Position numbers and translations under genes: made by a program
Notes under the pieces: model-generated
What the model was told of the DNA's origin: nothing
Database searches by the model: none
The model's input: only the letters and a program-made list of their open reading frames with translations
Source of the DNA: Diadophis punctatus similis
Taxonomy: Eukaryota; Chordata; Lepidosauria; Squamata; Dipsadidae
Reading direction: 5' to 3'
Length of the DNA: 64,000 nt
NCBI GenBank assembly: GCA_023053685.1
Contig: JALIGW010000003.1
Coordinates: 141,233,008-141,297,007, forward strand
Shown here: piece after piece, positions 21,135 through 31,631 of the stretch
Layout: each line of letters begins with the position of its first letter
Numbering within the stretch: the first letter of the stretch is position 1

Positions 21135-23194
21135 CCGTATATACTCGAGTATAGGCCGACCCGAATATAAGCCGAGGCACCAAATTTTACCACAAAAAAC
21201 TGGAAAAGTTATTGACTCGAGTATAAGCCTAGGGTGGGAAATGCAGCAGCTACCGGTAAATTTCAAAAATAAAAATAGATACCAATAATGTTTTTGAATA
21301 TTTATTTCAAAGAAAAACAGTAAACTAGCTCTGTAAGTGGAAAAGAGGGTCAATAAAAACAATAGTCCTACGGGATTGGGCGTCTTAGAAGAACTTTTAA
21401 TTAAATTAAATGAAATTAGCTGAAATTAATTTAAATGAAATTAAATGAAATTAATTTAAATGAAATTAAATGAAATGGGCAGAAGGACAGAATGGGGCAG
21501 AAATGCAGATGAGTCTTAAGCAAAACAGTTTATCCAAGTAATGCAATCCAATCTAAAAAGCTCAAAGAATATTTTCAGACCACCTACAGTCTGATATTTC
21601 TCCATGTTGTGTGAATCATGGGAAACAGAGAAAGAAAGGAAGAAATGGAAGATCCCTTTATTTCTGTAAATGTTCCCAGGTAAAGGGCTCTTTGTGCTGT
21701 CAGTCAAAAGGCATGGTATTGCCACTCTGTCTCTCTTATAACCATATTTGGTAATAGCAATGTCTGGTAAATGTTAATAGATATTTGGTATTAAAAATAA
21801 AATATGGAAAAAAACAGTGGGAGGGAAGAATGGAAGATAAAATTGTTACATTGCCTCTACAGTTCCATAAAGGAAGCAAGGTAATTGTCAGTAAAAGCCT
21901 TGAATATATTTTTCTAGCTAAACACTTATATTGTAAATTAGATAAAAAGTTATATGATCCTGTTTAACTGAATTCATTGCAATTCTAGTCAGTGTATTTT
22001 CTATGTGGAACTCCTTCTTGCCCCAATGGGGAAAGGAGGTATCTAGAATTTATAGTGCTTTTGATCCTTGTAAAGAGCACTGGGATTTACGGCAGCATAG
22101 CCTTCTATGTAGGAATGGAACATCCTGTTCAGGTCAAATTTTCATCTTAGTATTGACTCAGAAATACATCTCTCTAAGTGCCAACCCTCCGCGATCGCCC
22201 CCCCCCCAAAAAGGCATTTACTGGGAAACTAGTCCGGGCTCGGGGCATTTTGCAAGCGGGCGAGAACCAGCCTCCGGGGCGGCGGCATGAACAAGGGCGA
22301 GGCGGAGGGTCCTCCGCGGCCGGCCCTTTGCAAGGAGATGTGCCCGGCGGGGGAGTTGCCGGCGGCGGCGGCGGCAGAAGCGGCTGCACCGGCTGGAGCT
22401 GGACCCGGATCGCCAGCCGGACCCTCCCCCGCCGCCTTGCGACCTCCGCCCGGCGGTGCTGCTGGCCACGGTGCATCACCTGCTGGGCCGGTCGGTGGCC
22501 GAAGCCAGCGAGGTCTCCCCGGCCGAGCGCTGCGCCTGGACCCGAGCGCTGCGCCTGGACCCGGATCGCCAGCCGGACCCTCCCCCGCCGCCTTGCGACC
22601 TCTGCCCGGCGGTGCTGCTGGCCACGGTGCATCACCTGCTGGGCCGGGGAGACCTCGCTGGCTTCGGCCACCGACCGGCCCAGCAGGTGATGCACCGTGG
22701 CCAGCAGCACCGCCGGGCGGAGGTCGCAAGGCGGCGGGGGAGGGTCCGGCTGGCGATCCGGGTCCAGCTCCAGCTCCAGCCTGTGCAGCCGCTTCTGCCG
22801 CTTTTGCCGCCGCCGCCGGCGGCAGAACTCCGGGCACATCTCCTTGCAAAGGGCCGGCCGCGGAGGACCCTCCGCCTCGCCCTCGTTCATGCCGCCGCCC
22901 CGGAGGCTGGTTCTCGTCCGCTTGCAAAACGCCCCGAGCCCGGACTAGTTTCTCAGTTAATGCCTTTTTTGGGGGGGCGATCGTGCCTCTTCCCCGCTGA
23001 TCCCCGCAGCACGTGGAGATAAGGACCGGTTCCCCCACGCCGGGGACACCCCAGCCCGGTTGCGCCAGCCCGTTGGGGGAATTCTAAGGATTGCGCGCTT
23101 TGGCCAATTTCCCTGACTCAAGTATAAGCCGAGGCGGCTTTTTTCAGCCCAAAAAGTGGGCTGAAAAACTCGGCTTATACTCGAGTATATACGG
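21135..23194. mobile_element. Mariner-like element, 2.06 kb, with palindromic CpG-rich cargo
   Basis: It begins CCGTATATACTCGAGTATA and ends TATACTCGAGTATATACGG, perfect inverted repeats, with TA on both sides. Subterminal ATAAGCCGAGGC blocks are also inverted. The left third is AT-rich and includes a TCCTACGGGATTGGGCG block that recurs inverted at 31825-31850. The centre is a large GC-rich inverted duplication (22192-22983). No transposase is present. Confidence 0.85.
22192..22983. repeat. Near-palindrome: 340-bp inverted arms, 117-bp spacer
   Basis: The arm 22192-22524 and the reverse complement of 22642-22983 match over most of their length. Both are bounded by CGATCG. The spacer carries a direct partial copy (about 22556-22648) of 22397-22490, so one block occurs three times. 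In the minus-strand arm a frame runs from an ATG in good context, MNEGEAEGPPRP..., through an arginine/lysine-rich stretch to HRLELELDPDR and CDLRPAVLLATVHHLLGR. The plus arm keeps most of it with a frame change. It looks like a captured 5' coding exon, but I do not recognise the protein. Confidence 0.85.
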
Positions 23195-23196
23195 TA

Positions 23197-24807
23197 AAAA
23201 CAATTCTCAATAATCATAAACCAATTAGATTCAATCATAATGACTTTTTAATCCCAAGTATGATAACTAGTACTAGGCAGAAATATTAGTAATATGTATT
23301 TAAGTGATCTTCAAAATTTATCAATACTACAACTGAGGCAATAACCATGGAAAGAATTCTAAAGGAAAAAGTATCTAAATAATTCAACAGCATTGCATTA
23401 CTTTTTAATTTCATCTAAATTTCAGGTTCTTTCCATCTTCCATATTATGTAAATGAATACATTGATTCACACGAAAATAGTCATTCAAATTACAATACTT
23501 CTCTTCCTTTTTAAGACCCATTTTCATTATGTCACATACTGTACCAAATAGAATAGATCTTATATTTACTTAGTGTTCTCAATATTTCATTCTTTAAAAA
23601 CTTTTCTCTAGGGAAAAAAAAGACCTTGAACAGAGTATGGCAACGTAACAAAAAAATCTTTAAAAGTATAAAACTACAGCAGAATGTATTTGAATATTAA
23701 AATAATGCTGTCGTAAATCAGTGGAGGACCAATTATGGTTTACACCTCTGGTTCCTGATTGTGCAGTCAAACATCAATAGTTAAGTCAATACCTCAGAAT
23801 ATATAAAATATAATTGTACAGGATCCTCAGAAGTTGCCTGCTTCAACTTCTGTCATTTTACAATTCATTCTTAGATGATAAGAGCCTTCGACAGCTGAAG
23901 AACAGCCACTATCATGGTCTATCAACACTCTGTCAACACTAACCACTTTGCAAAGCTGTTTTATTTCTTGATGCAGATTAATGTAGCATATCATAGTCTG
24001 GGTTTCAGTAGCTCAATAAATCTACAATTTGGTGCAAATCCTAGTGTTAGCCTAAATCAAGTCCTGGCTTTGGAGGAATATCCAGACAATTCTCCATGAC
24101 CTCAAGACCCTTAAAGTCCCAATTTCCAGGAGTCCACTTCAGCAATATAAAGCAGTAGAAGTGTCACATAAATTACAGCATGGAAAATAATTTTGGCATT
24201 GCATCTGCATGAGAAACTGAACAGAGTTACCATGTTGGTTTGTCTGTCTGTCTTATTTGTAATCTGCCAAATCCCTCAAGTGTCCAGGCTACAAAGGTTT
24301 ACAAGGTCCTTAGAGGTAGCAAAGATTAACAGAAAACCATAACTTTGCTTCCATCTAGTGGTCATCTGGAAGTTTGCAACTCAGAGATGGGGAAACCTAG
24401 CTTGATACAGAGCAGATAGCAGGAGCACAGAATGCAACAGCTGTAAAATTAGCATCTAATTAATCAGACTGACTTGACAATGCAGTTTTCTAGATTTTAG
24501 ATTTTTTTAAATCTCTCTTTAAAAATTAGAGCATATGGCTGGGATCGGACAGCACATTACTTGTTTAACTATTGCTGCATGAGCAAACAAAAATATCTGT
24601 GTTCATAAATCTCATTCAAACCATCTTTTAGTTTAATCTAATCTGTAAATGCTGTTTTATAAAGCAAAGCTATAGACATTTACTCGGAAATGTCCCTTTG
24701 ATTTCCAAATAAATCAGAACAGACTGAAAACTAAATCAATAAAAGTTTCTTTTGTTTGTACTTCAAGTGTAATACAGATTTATATTACAATATGTAATAT
24801 ACATTAC
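23197..24807 (-). other. DCDC2 intron 2, proximal part
   Basis: This lies downstream of the second DCDC2 coding exon on the minus strand. It is AT-rich, with no recognised repeat apart from short diverged pieces, and no further DCDC2 exon was identified. Confidence 0.4.
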
Positions 24808-24859
24808 CTCATTATTAATTTCCACAGGTCTTTTCTTTGGCTCTCCAATATCCAAATAA
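24808..24859 (-). CDS. DCDC2: DCDC2 coding exon 2
   Basis: The 52-nt exon has acceptor TTGTTTTTCAG and donor GTAATG. Its first base completes the AA left by the previous exon to give Asn, then reads YLDIGEPKKRPVEINNE. This matches the human protein just after the first doublecortin domain (YLDIGEIKKRP... from memory). It ends in phase 0. Confidence 0.9.
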
Positions 24860-25611
24860 CTGAAAAACAAGAAAACAAAATAGATTATTTACTAATATGA
24901 AATGCAAAAAATTATATTTACAAGAATATTCTTTTTCTTGCCTTATACTTTCTTATTTTCATGATTTTTCCTAATAACCAGCCAAAACATTATACCCATG
25001 CGACAAACTCAATTCTTAATAGGCTGTTAGGAATATTTCCTTATGTTTTTTAATTACTACAAAAACTTGACAACTTTGGGTGGCTCTTCAGTGCATTCAC
25101 CAGACAAGTGCTTAACCAATAAGCCACATTATAGTGATTATAAGTTCAATATGATTTACAATTCCAGCAAATAATAATGACAAGGAATTAATATTATATG
25201 ATGACAGAGTTACTCTACATTTTAGGATATTTTCTTGTTATTTTAATAAACATTACACATTCTACAAATTCTACAAATCTGAAAGTCCATATTCTACATT
25301 TTTAACAGTTTATACAACTCTGGTTCTTTTCTAAGCGCATGAGATGAAATTTTTAAGCATTCATTTCAGTAAATTCTAAAACAAAACCTATCAAAAGTAA
25401 AAACACAACCATATAAGGCAATGATTATATATAAATATATACTTCTAAATTGGTGTGATGTACTATACTTGCTTAATTTAAAAAGTACAATTTTCTGCAG
25501 AATTTGGAATTTCTTTTGTTAATAATTGATTAGCCATGGGAGAAGATTATAGGCAATAGTGTTTAAACCAAACCAAAGAGAATGCAATGCACAGGGATGG
25601 AACTAACAAAT

Positions 25612-25682
<71 letters not shown>

Positions 25683-26466
25683 ACGGTACATATATATTAC
25701 CTCTGACATTACTTTATTAACACATATTAGAAGAACACAAGAACATCAGCAAATTTTACTTCTAAAGCAGGCAACAAAGAATAAACTTATACTAAAGCAT
25801 ACCTGTTTTCTAAACTCATATTGATTTACATTATTTTACAGTAAGCCTCGCTTCTACTTCCCATAATGAATTATGGGAATTATAGTTTGGCTTCAATGCT
25901 GTAAATGTTCTGTTAATGATCCATGAACTTTCATCAGGAGTAGCTTTCATGACAAGCTGAGTCTGTCATACCAGTGTGTTCCACACTACTGTTACCAGTC
26001 CTCTTTTGCCTTTTAGTCACTCTAGTATGTATACTGAGGTAAGTAATGTGACACCTTTCGGATATTTAGGACTAGATCTACAAACTCTTTCTTTTTATTA
26101 GTCATGGTAACTGCAAGTGAGCACCGTTGACATTAAAGATATATAAAGAATTCCAAATGGCTTGCTTCTGAATGGTAGCTTTAAATCAAAACTCAACTAA
26201 TCAAAATTGTTAATGATGTTGGAATGTGACTTTTCACATCATTTCTGAAAGAAAAAAAATGTATAGGGAGATAAAGATACATACAGAGAAAGCCTGGGGA
26301 ACTGGGCCTATGAACCTTTGTTTAGTTAAAACAATGGTTCATAGGTTTTTAGTTAAATCTAAGAAAAAATAATGCTTTTACCCTCTCCTTGGAGGACTTG
26401 TATATAAAAGATTGCACATTTCAGTTTCTCTATCATGTTGGTTGGAATAAATATATGACTACTTAC
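24860..26466 (-). other. DCDC2 intron 1 of the coding region
   Basis: A 1.6-kb intron with GT donor at 26466 and AG acceptor at 24860 on the minus strand. It contains a (GT)n microsatellite and a hairpin-like TTCCCATAATGAATTATGGG near 25857. No transposon was recognised. Confidence 0.75.
25611..25680 (+). repeat. (TG)n microsatellite
   Basis: About 35 TG units inside a DCDC2 intron. The overlapping frames of valine/cysteine repeats are not coding. Confidence 0.97.
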
Positions 26467-26789
26467 TTTAGTTTTTTGAAAGCTTCTCTGCCACCAGCAA
26501 CGTAGTGCTCTCCACTTTGAATCTCATCTAGCTGACGAATGCGATGTCCACCACGGGGTGTATAAATATTCCGCACAGCTCCAAAAGGAGCATTCACACC
26601 ACCTGTCACTTCCTTTAGAAAGACATCAAAACTGGAAACCTTCTTCTCATGGATAACAACACGCCGGCCGGGGAAGAAAGGGTCTCCATTGCGATACACC
26701 ATCACACTCTTTACCACAGGTTGTGACAGACATGTTGGCTTGGCACTGGGACTACTCATAGCCGTCTTTGCACTCTGCTGTCCTGGGTC
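26467..26789 (-). CDS. DCDC2: DCDC2, first coding exon (gene partial in window)
   Basis: DCDC2 is a microtubule-associated protein of cilia with two tandem doublecortin domains. The ATG is at 26759-26757. The 97 encoded residues start MSSPSAKPTCLSQPVV and include VYRNGDPFFPGRRVVIHEKK and GAVRNIYTPRGGHRIRQLD, the first doublecortin domain. It ends AFKKL plus two bases of the next codon, at a GTAAGT donor. An acceptor (ACCAACAG) lies 30 bases before the ATG, so an upstream non-coding exon is expected. Length and phase agree with human exon structure as I recall it. Only two coding exons are seen; the second doublecortin domain and the tail must lie further left or outside. Gene order with MRS2 supports orthology. 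Confidence 0.96.
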
Positions 26790-28497
26790 CTGTTGGTAAT
26801 TAACACAGTGGTTTGCAAACCTGTAGGTTTAAGAAGAATATAATTTATTTTCTTTCACTGTTTTTCTCTGACAATTATCTTTGAATTCCAGTTTTGCAAT
26901 ATAGGCACTGCATACACATCTACAGCATGACTGGCACGCCAGAGCAACTGCCAATAGTATTTCTATTTCTAAAAAAACAGGGAGGCTCTTAAAGTCTCCC
27001 AAAGGTTTTAGTTCCATAACAGTTCAGAGAGTCCTTCTGCTAGGCAACCAATTCTTGCCAGTCTCTTAAGAATAGTAAAGTCATCACGATTTCCTTCTCC
27101 TACATATTCATTCAAAGCAGAAATGTTTATTGCATAGAGTAAAAAAACCACATTCCTCCCTAACTCTGCTGTTATGGAAGCCCCAGAAAACCCACTTTTA
27201 AAAATATTTCAATTAAGTATCACATCTTCACTCCTTTTTTTTTGTTCATTCTGTTCTGTTTTCCTTATCTTCTTCACTTAAAAAATAAATAGTCATGAAG
27301 TGGCTGTCTAAATGAGCCTATCATGAAATTCAGAGGATAAAGGAAGTGTTTATTATCAAATATTAAAAGGCATGCGTAATTTACAGTAATTTTAAGAGCA
27401 GCTAGCAGAAGCACAAAAAGAAATGGCAGAATATAGAAAAACCATATAGGGTCAATAGTTGGGAGGTTGCAAAAGTTATTTAGAAAATGTTCATATTAAA
27501 ATGGAAAGTTTTCAATGGAATAAAAAGTTGAATGAGATATTAGCAGTCTTTACTGCTTCTACTGAAGAGATTAAACAATAAGCAGAGAGGGAAAATTTTA
27601 AAAGTGATTTCAATTATACAATTCACCTATACTGAAGTTAAAGGGTACCATGGTTCCCAGCATGTTAAAATGCCACTCCCAAAATTGATAATAATTATTA
27701 TTGAGAAGAAAAGTTTTTGCCTATACTGTTATCAAATTATATTAGCAGAAAGGGGTGCTTTTTTTTTACAAAGAGAAGCATTAAAAATTATGAGTCCCCT
27801 ACATATAACCCTCCAAATTTATCATACACTGAATCACCTCAAGATCACCACATTTCATTCCTCTGTCCTTTGGTTTAAAGGTACCGGTATGTGGCTATAG
27901 TTTCACTCCATTTTGGCCCATTTCATTCATTCAGTTTTTGTCCTCCACCACCTGAGTAAGGTAAGAAGGAAAACAGAGGACCCCAACCTGCTAGTCCAAA
28001 CTTCTGTCTACTTGTTGCAAATATGTGTCCTACATACATCACACAGACACAGACCTAAGTGTACACCAGGCCTAAGGCTGCTTTGGTGTTAACTACAGTA
28101 TTATTATATTTTCAGCATGATCCAACCACCAAGAAATTGATTTCTTTCTTCTTCTTCTTCCTTCTTCCTTCCTCCTTTCCTCCTTCATTCCTTTCCTTTC
28201 CTTTCCTTTCCTTCCTTCCTTCCCTCCCTCCCTCCCTTTCTCTCTCACACACACATCACATGCACACACAAAAACACACTTTTCTCCCTCATATATCTGC
28301 CAAGAGGCTTTTTGCATTTCACCACCACCACCAATTGTGTTCACTTGGAACTTGATCCCAAAGGAGAGAACTTTTTGCCTGGGGACTGAAAGCAACTCTG
28401 CCGTTTCCGCCCACGAGCTACCGTAACTGTCAATGTAGGAGAAAAGAGGCGGCTTTCCATCCAGCGTAGACCACGCCGTCGACTTGCAGAGCCAGGC
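26790..28497 (-). other. DCDC2 5' UTR intron (inferred)
   Basis: It runs from the acceptor before the ATG exon to a GTAAGT donor at 28503-28498 on the minus strand. It contains the polypyrimidine tract at 28138-28247. No gene is seen in it. Confidence 0.45.
28138..28247 (+). repeat. Polypyrimidine tract with (CA)n edge
   Basis: About 105 bases of C/T in CTT, CCTT and CCCT units, followed by CACACA. It lies within 300 bp of the CpG-rich DCDC2 5' block. Confidence 0.92.
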
Positions 28498-29110
28498 ACT
28501 TACTTCCCTGGGTGAGAATGCCTCGGAAGCCACAAATCCGGAGGGGGGGGAGAGGGAAGGGAACCGCGCCAAGCCCAGGACCGGCGTCCCGGCGTCGAGC
28601 AACGAGCGGAGAGGAGAAAGCGAGAGAGGCACCTGAGCGCAACAAAGTCCCGAAGCCTCTTTTCACCCGGGAGAGCTCGGCCGCCCTTCTCTCTTCCTCT
28701 CCGCCTACTACGGGTTCAGCTTTGGGCACCATGAGCTCTCCTCCCCAGGGGCGACCGAGGTTTCGGAGTGGTGCCGGAGCCGGGGCTGCCACAGCCAAGC
28801 GCCCTCATGGTTCCCAAACTTGAAGAGAAGGCAGCAGGGAAGGCGTGGCGGTTCCCGGCCGCGGGTTTCTGCTCCCGGAATGCTGGACTTTTTTTTCCCC
28901 TGTCCGCCGTTGCCAAGGCAACACACCTAGCTCGGGAGCAAGGTGTGTGTGGGGGGGGGGGTTCGACCTGGAGGCCCTGCCAGGGACCTCCCGGGAGAGA
29001 AGATTGCTCGGGGTCGTGGCTTTCCTAGCCTGATCCCCGAGCAAGGGGGAGAGAGGAGAATGATGGCACCTGCAGGGGTGGGGGACAAGAGGGCCAAACG
29101 GCGCCATTGA
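28400..29110. promoter_or_regulatory. DCDC2: CpG-rich block, likely DCDC2 promoter and non-coding exon 1
   Basis: CpG is common here, unlike the surrounding AT-rich DNA. On the minus strand CCAGGGAAGTAAGTG supplies a strong splice donor (exon end at 28504). This would splice to the acceptor 30 bases before the DCDC2 ATG. No TATA box is evident, as usual for CpG promoters. GC-rich open frames on both strands (up to 122 codons) share no family motif and are not called. The 5' boundary of the exon cannot be placed. Confidence 0.5.
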
Positions 29111-29785
29111 TATCCTGGCCTAAGCAGGGTGAGCTCCCAAGTACCTGTGGAAGTCGTCTGTGCCTGGGGAGATTCAGTGGGGGAGATTCTTGTAAGCAAA
29201 AATGGCAGTTGGGACTCCCTGATTGCTCCCCAGTGGATGGGGTTCCAAACTGCTTTTGTCAGCCATTCTTCATTTCTCCATTATGTCCTTGAAACACTTA
29301 ATGTCTTTGCAAACCGACACCTACTCCCCCCTCTCAAGATGTTCTAAGTGTCTTCAGTGGAGAGGCATTTGGCATATTCTCTTCTCCCCCCCCCCCCTTT
29401 CCCCAGAATAGGAATTAAAGGAAATTGTAGTTTGGCATGCTTTCATGCAACAGTGTTCTTCTGAGAGGTGGTGTGATTTAGTTAGTACAGTGGGTTCAAG
29501 TCCACCCTGAGGAGTGATTTGAGTCAAGTCATTGTCAGCCCAACTTCTAGATGAGCACCAAGATAGCCCTTTTTAAAAAAAGAAAGAAAATAAGTTTTTA
29601 ATCCAGTTTATTTATTTTAAGAATGATAAAGGATTTCTTATTACAGAACACCTAAAATCTTTATGATCGTTGTATATTTATAACTGAAGCTTTAAAATCA
29701 TTTATTCGTAGTCAATTAGCTGTGCCATTAAAAAAAAAACCACTTTTATAAGACAGCAAAGCCAAAGGGGTAAGTTATTTAAAAA
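29111..29785. other. Intergenic stretch
   Basis: It includes C-rich runs near 29388-29405, a short tRNA-SINE-like piece near 29465-29560 (GGTGTGATTTAGTTAGTAC, GGGTTCAAGTCC) and poly-A runs. No gene is seen. Confidence 0.35.
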
Positions 29786-30480
29786 AACACCTCGAGATTG
29801 GATGAAAAATATATTTGGCACTTTTTTAAAAAAAAGTTCTCTGAGTGATCCTTGTCTACTACCATGATGTCTGGTTGATTGGCCAATACCTGCCTGTCTA
29901 TCTGAATCTGAAAGTTCGACAAAATTTTAGCTCTCTTAGATCCAACCTTCTCTTGGATCTCCCATCTGGCCTTGGGAGAATCTAGCCTGTACACTGTACA
30001 GATGTTCCTTTACGCAATGTGCCTTTCAGTATATGCTGGTCCTGCCTATATCTTACACTTCGTTATTGTATGTTGGACTGTCTCTGAGGCCTCTCTGCAT
30101 AGTCGGTACCTCAGGTCCTGTCTAGTGTGGTAGACTCCTGTTTCTACGGATCTGATGTTTAGTGACTGTTTTGTGCTGCAATGATCAGCGCTTCAGTGCT
30201 TTTAGTCCAGCCCTTTCCAACTACTGCTAGAATTTCCCAATGTCTGCCAACTTAGCTGCCTGTCAGTGGTGCCTGTCCCATGCAAAGTCATGTCTTGCCA
30301 CGGAGCCTTCTTTGCTTGATCCCATGTCTGTTGCTGCCTCAGGCATTATTTCTGTAGTTCATCTTTGGATGCCATGTATTCTTGGATGCTCTTGGTTTCT
30401 TTCAGGACATGGCTTTGACACTCACCAACCAATCAATTTGCATTCTTCTATGTTGCTCTAGGAGCAGAGAACTGAAGAGA
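29786..30480 (-). mobile_element. R4-like LINE, C-terminal part
   Basis: Minus-strand frames read VETGVYHTRQDLRYRLC, ETVQHTITKCK, then VYRLDSPKARWEIQEK and VLANQPDIMVVDKD. This order fits the C-terminus of LINEs of the R2/R4 type: a Cys/His motif, then a restriction-like endonuclease with PDIVVxD. One expected cysteine of the first pair has become tyrosine and stops interrupt the frame, so it is dead. Family assignment is from recalled motifs. Confidence 0.5.
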
Positions 30481-30888
30481 GGCACACTCTGCTCCGCTCT
30501 CTCAGCTATGGACTCTGTGTTCTTCTCAGTAAGAACATTACGGAAAGGAACAAAACAAAGAAGACTCTTACATCAGCCACTGATAGATCAGCTCCTTTCA
30601 TTGGCAACAGGTCCAAGAACAACCTCTTTCTTTTCGGTCAAGCATAGCAAGCTAAAACCGTTTGATAAGAATGTCAATATGAAGAACCACCCTCTCCATT
30701 ATCCTTTTACTTTTGATTGTTTAGTCTGATGGAAGGGCCTGTTTTTCATTTTTAACAGGTTTGGGATACTTTGGGAGACAATAACTTTCTAAAAAGTAGT
30801 ATAAAATGGAATGCCAGCCTATACCCTCTTATCTAGGAGTACTTTCACTGAAGATTTTTATCAAGGACTTTGTAGGAAATGACTAGGG

Positions 30889-31631
30889 CAGGGGTCTGCA
30901 ACTTTAAACACTCAAAGAGCCACTTGGGCCATCCCTCCCGGCTGTTGTGCTTGGTGCTCAGCGGGGGAGGGGAGCACTTCCCCACGCTGCACCCTTTTCT
31001 CTTGGCCCCGCCAACAAGGGAGGAGGAAGGCCAGGCTTGGGGGATGGCCCCCACCCCGCAAGATCCACCCCCGCCGTTCTCTCCCAGCCCTCTTTGCTGG
31101 CGGCAACAGCAAATGTACCACAATGAAGGCAGAATGCTGTTGCCGTGCAAAGGCAAGTAGAGGGGCGCTTCGCTCCCGCACTGACAGGATAGGAATTTAT
31201 TCCTATCAGAGGCGATATAGATCTTGCTTCCTTGAAGTCATTCTTACTTAGAAAATAAAACCGAGATTTAATTCTAATTAACAAAATATTTATTTCAGTA
31301 TAAAAGTAACAAAATATAAACCTTAAATAAGCTACATTTTCTCAGCTAAGAATTCACGTCTGCCTCAGGCGAGGCTCGCAGAAGGAGGAGACTCCTGGAA
31401 TGCACACATGCGCAGTAATACATGTCACATGTCTGCTTGATTAGAAAATACAGTAAATTTAGCAATATAGTAGAGAGGCTCAACTGGCAATATATTCACA
31501 TCATGACACGCACTAAGGCTCCAGCCATGCCACTGCCATGACAGGATGATGGCTCTTTCATCCCTCTGCCACGACAGGTTGACAGGGAGCCGCAGCAGAG
31601 GGCCCAAAGAGTTGCAGGTTGCAGATCCCTG
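30889..31631. mobile_element. hAT-like element carrying a solo LTR
   Basis: It starts CAGGGGTCTGCAACTTTAAAC and ends GGTTGCAGATCCCTG. Flanks GACTAGGG and GACTAGGC match at seven of eight. It is the same family as 40272-40613 and 54789-55247. About 332 bp of the length is a later LTR insertion (31182-31508) with its target duplication. Confidence 0.9.
31182..31508 (-). mobile_element. Solo LTR, 327 bp, with 5-bp duplication
   Basis: In minus orientation it starts TGTCATGATGTGAATA and ends TCCTATCCTGTCA, so it has TG...CA termini. Both flanks are CGCAC. It is the same family as the LTR at 60456-60781, sharing AATCAAGCAGACATGTGA, GTGAATTC and TTTTGTTAATTAGA. It has no internal retroviral sequence. 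A 5-bp duplication fits Gypsy-type or some endogenous retroviral LTRs; which is not decided. Confidence 0.88.

Noticed and set aside
22174..23038. Frames of 237-269 codons on both strands as host genes
   Set aside because: They mirror each other because the DNA is a palindrome inside a transposon, and no known family or splice structure supports expression.
28430..28926. GC-rich frames near the DCDC2 5' end as a KAAG1-like gene
   Set aside because: Human KAAG1 overlaps DCDC2 antisense, but nothing here could be matched to it and the frames look compositional.
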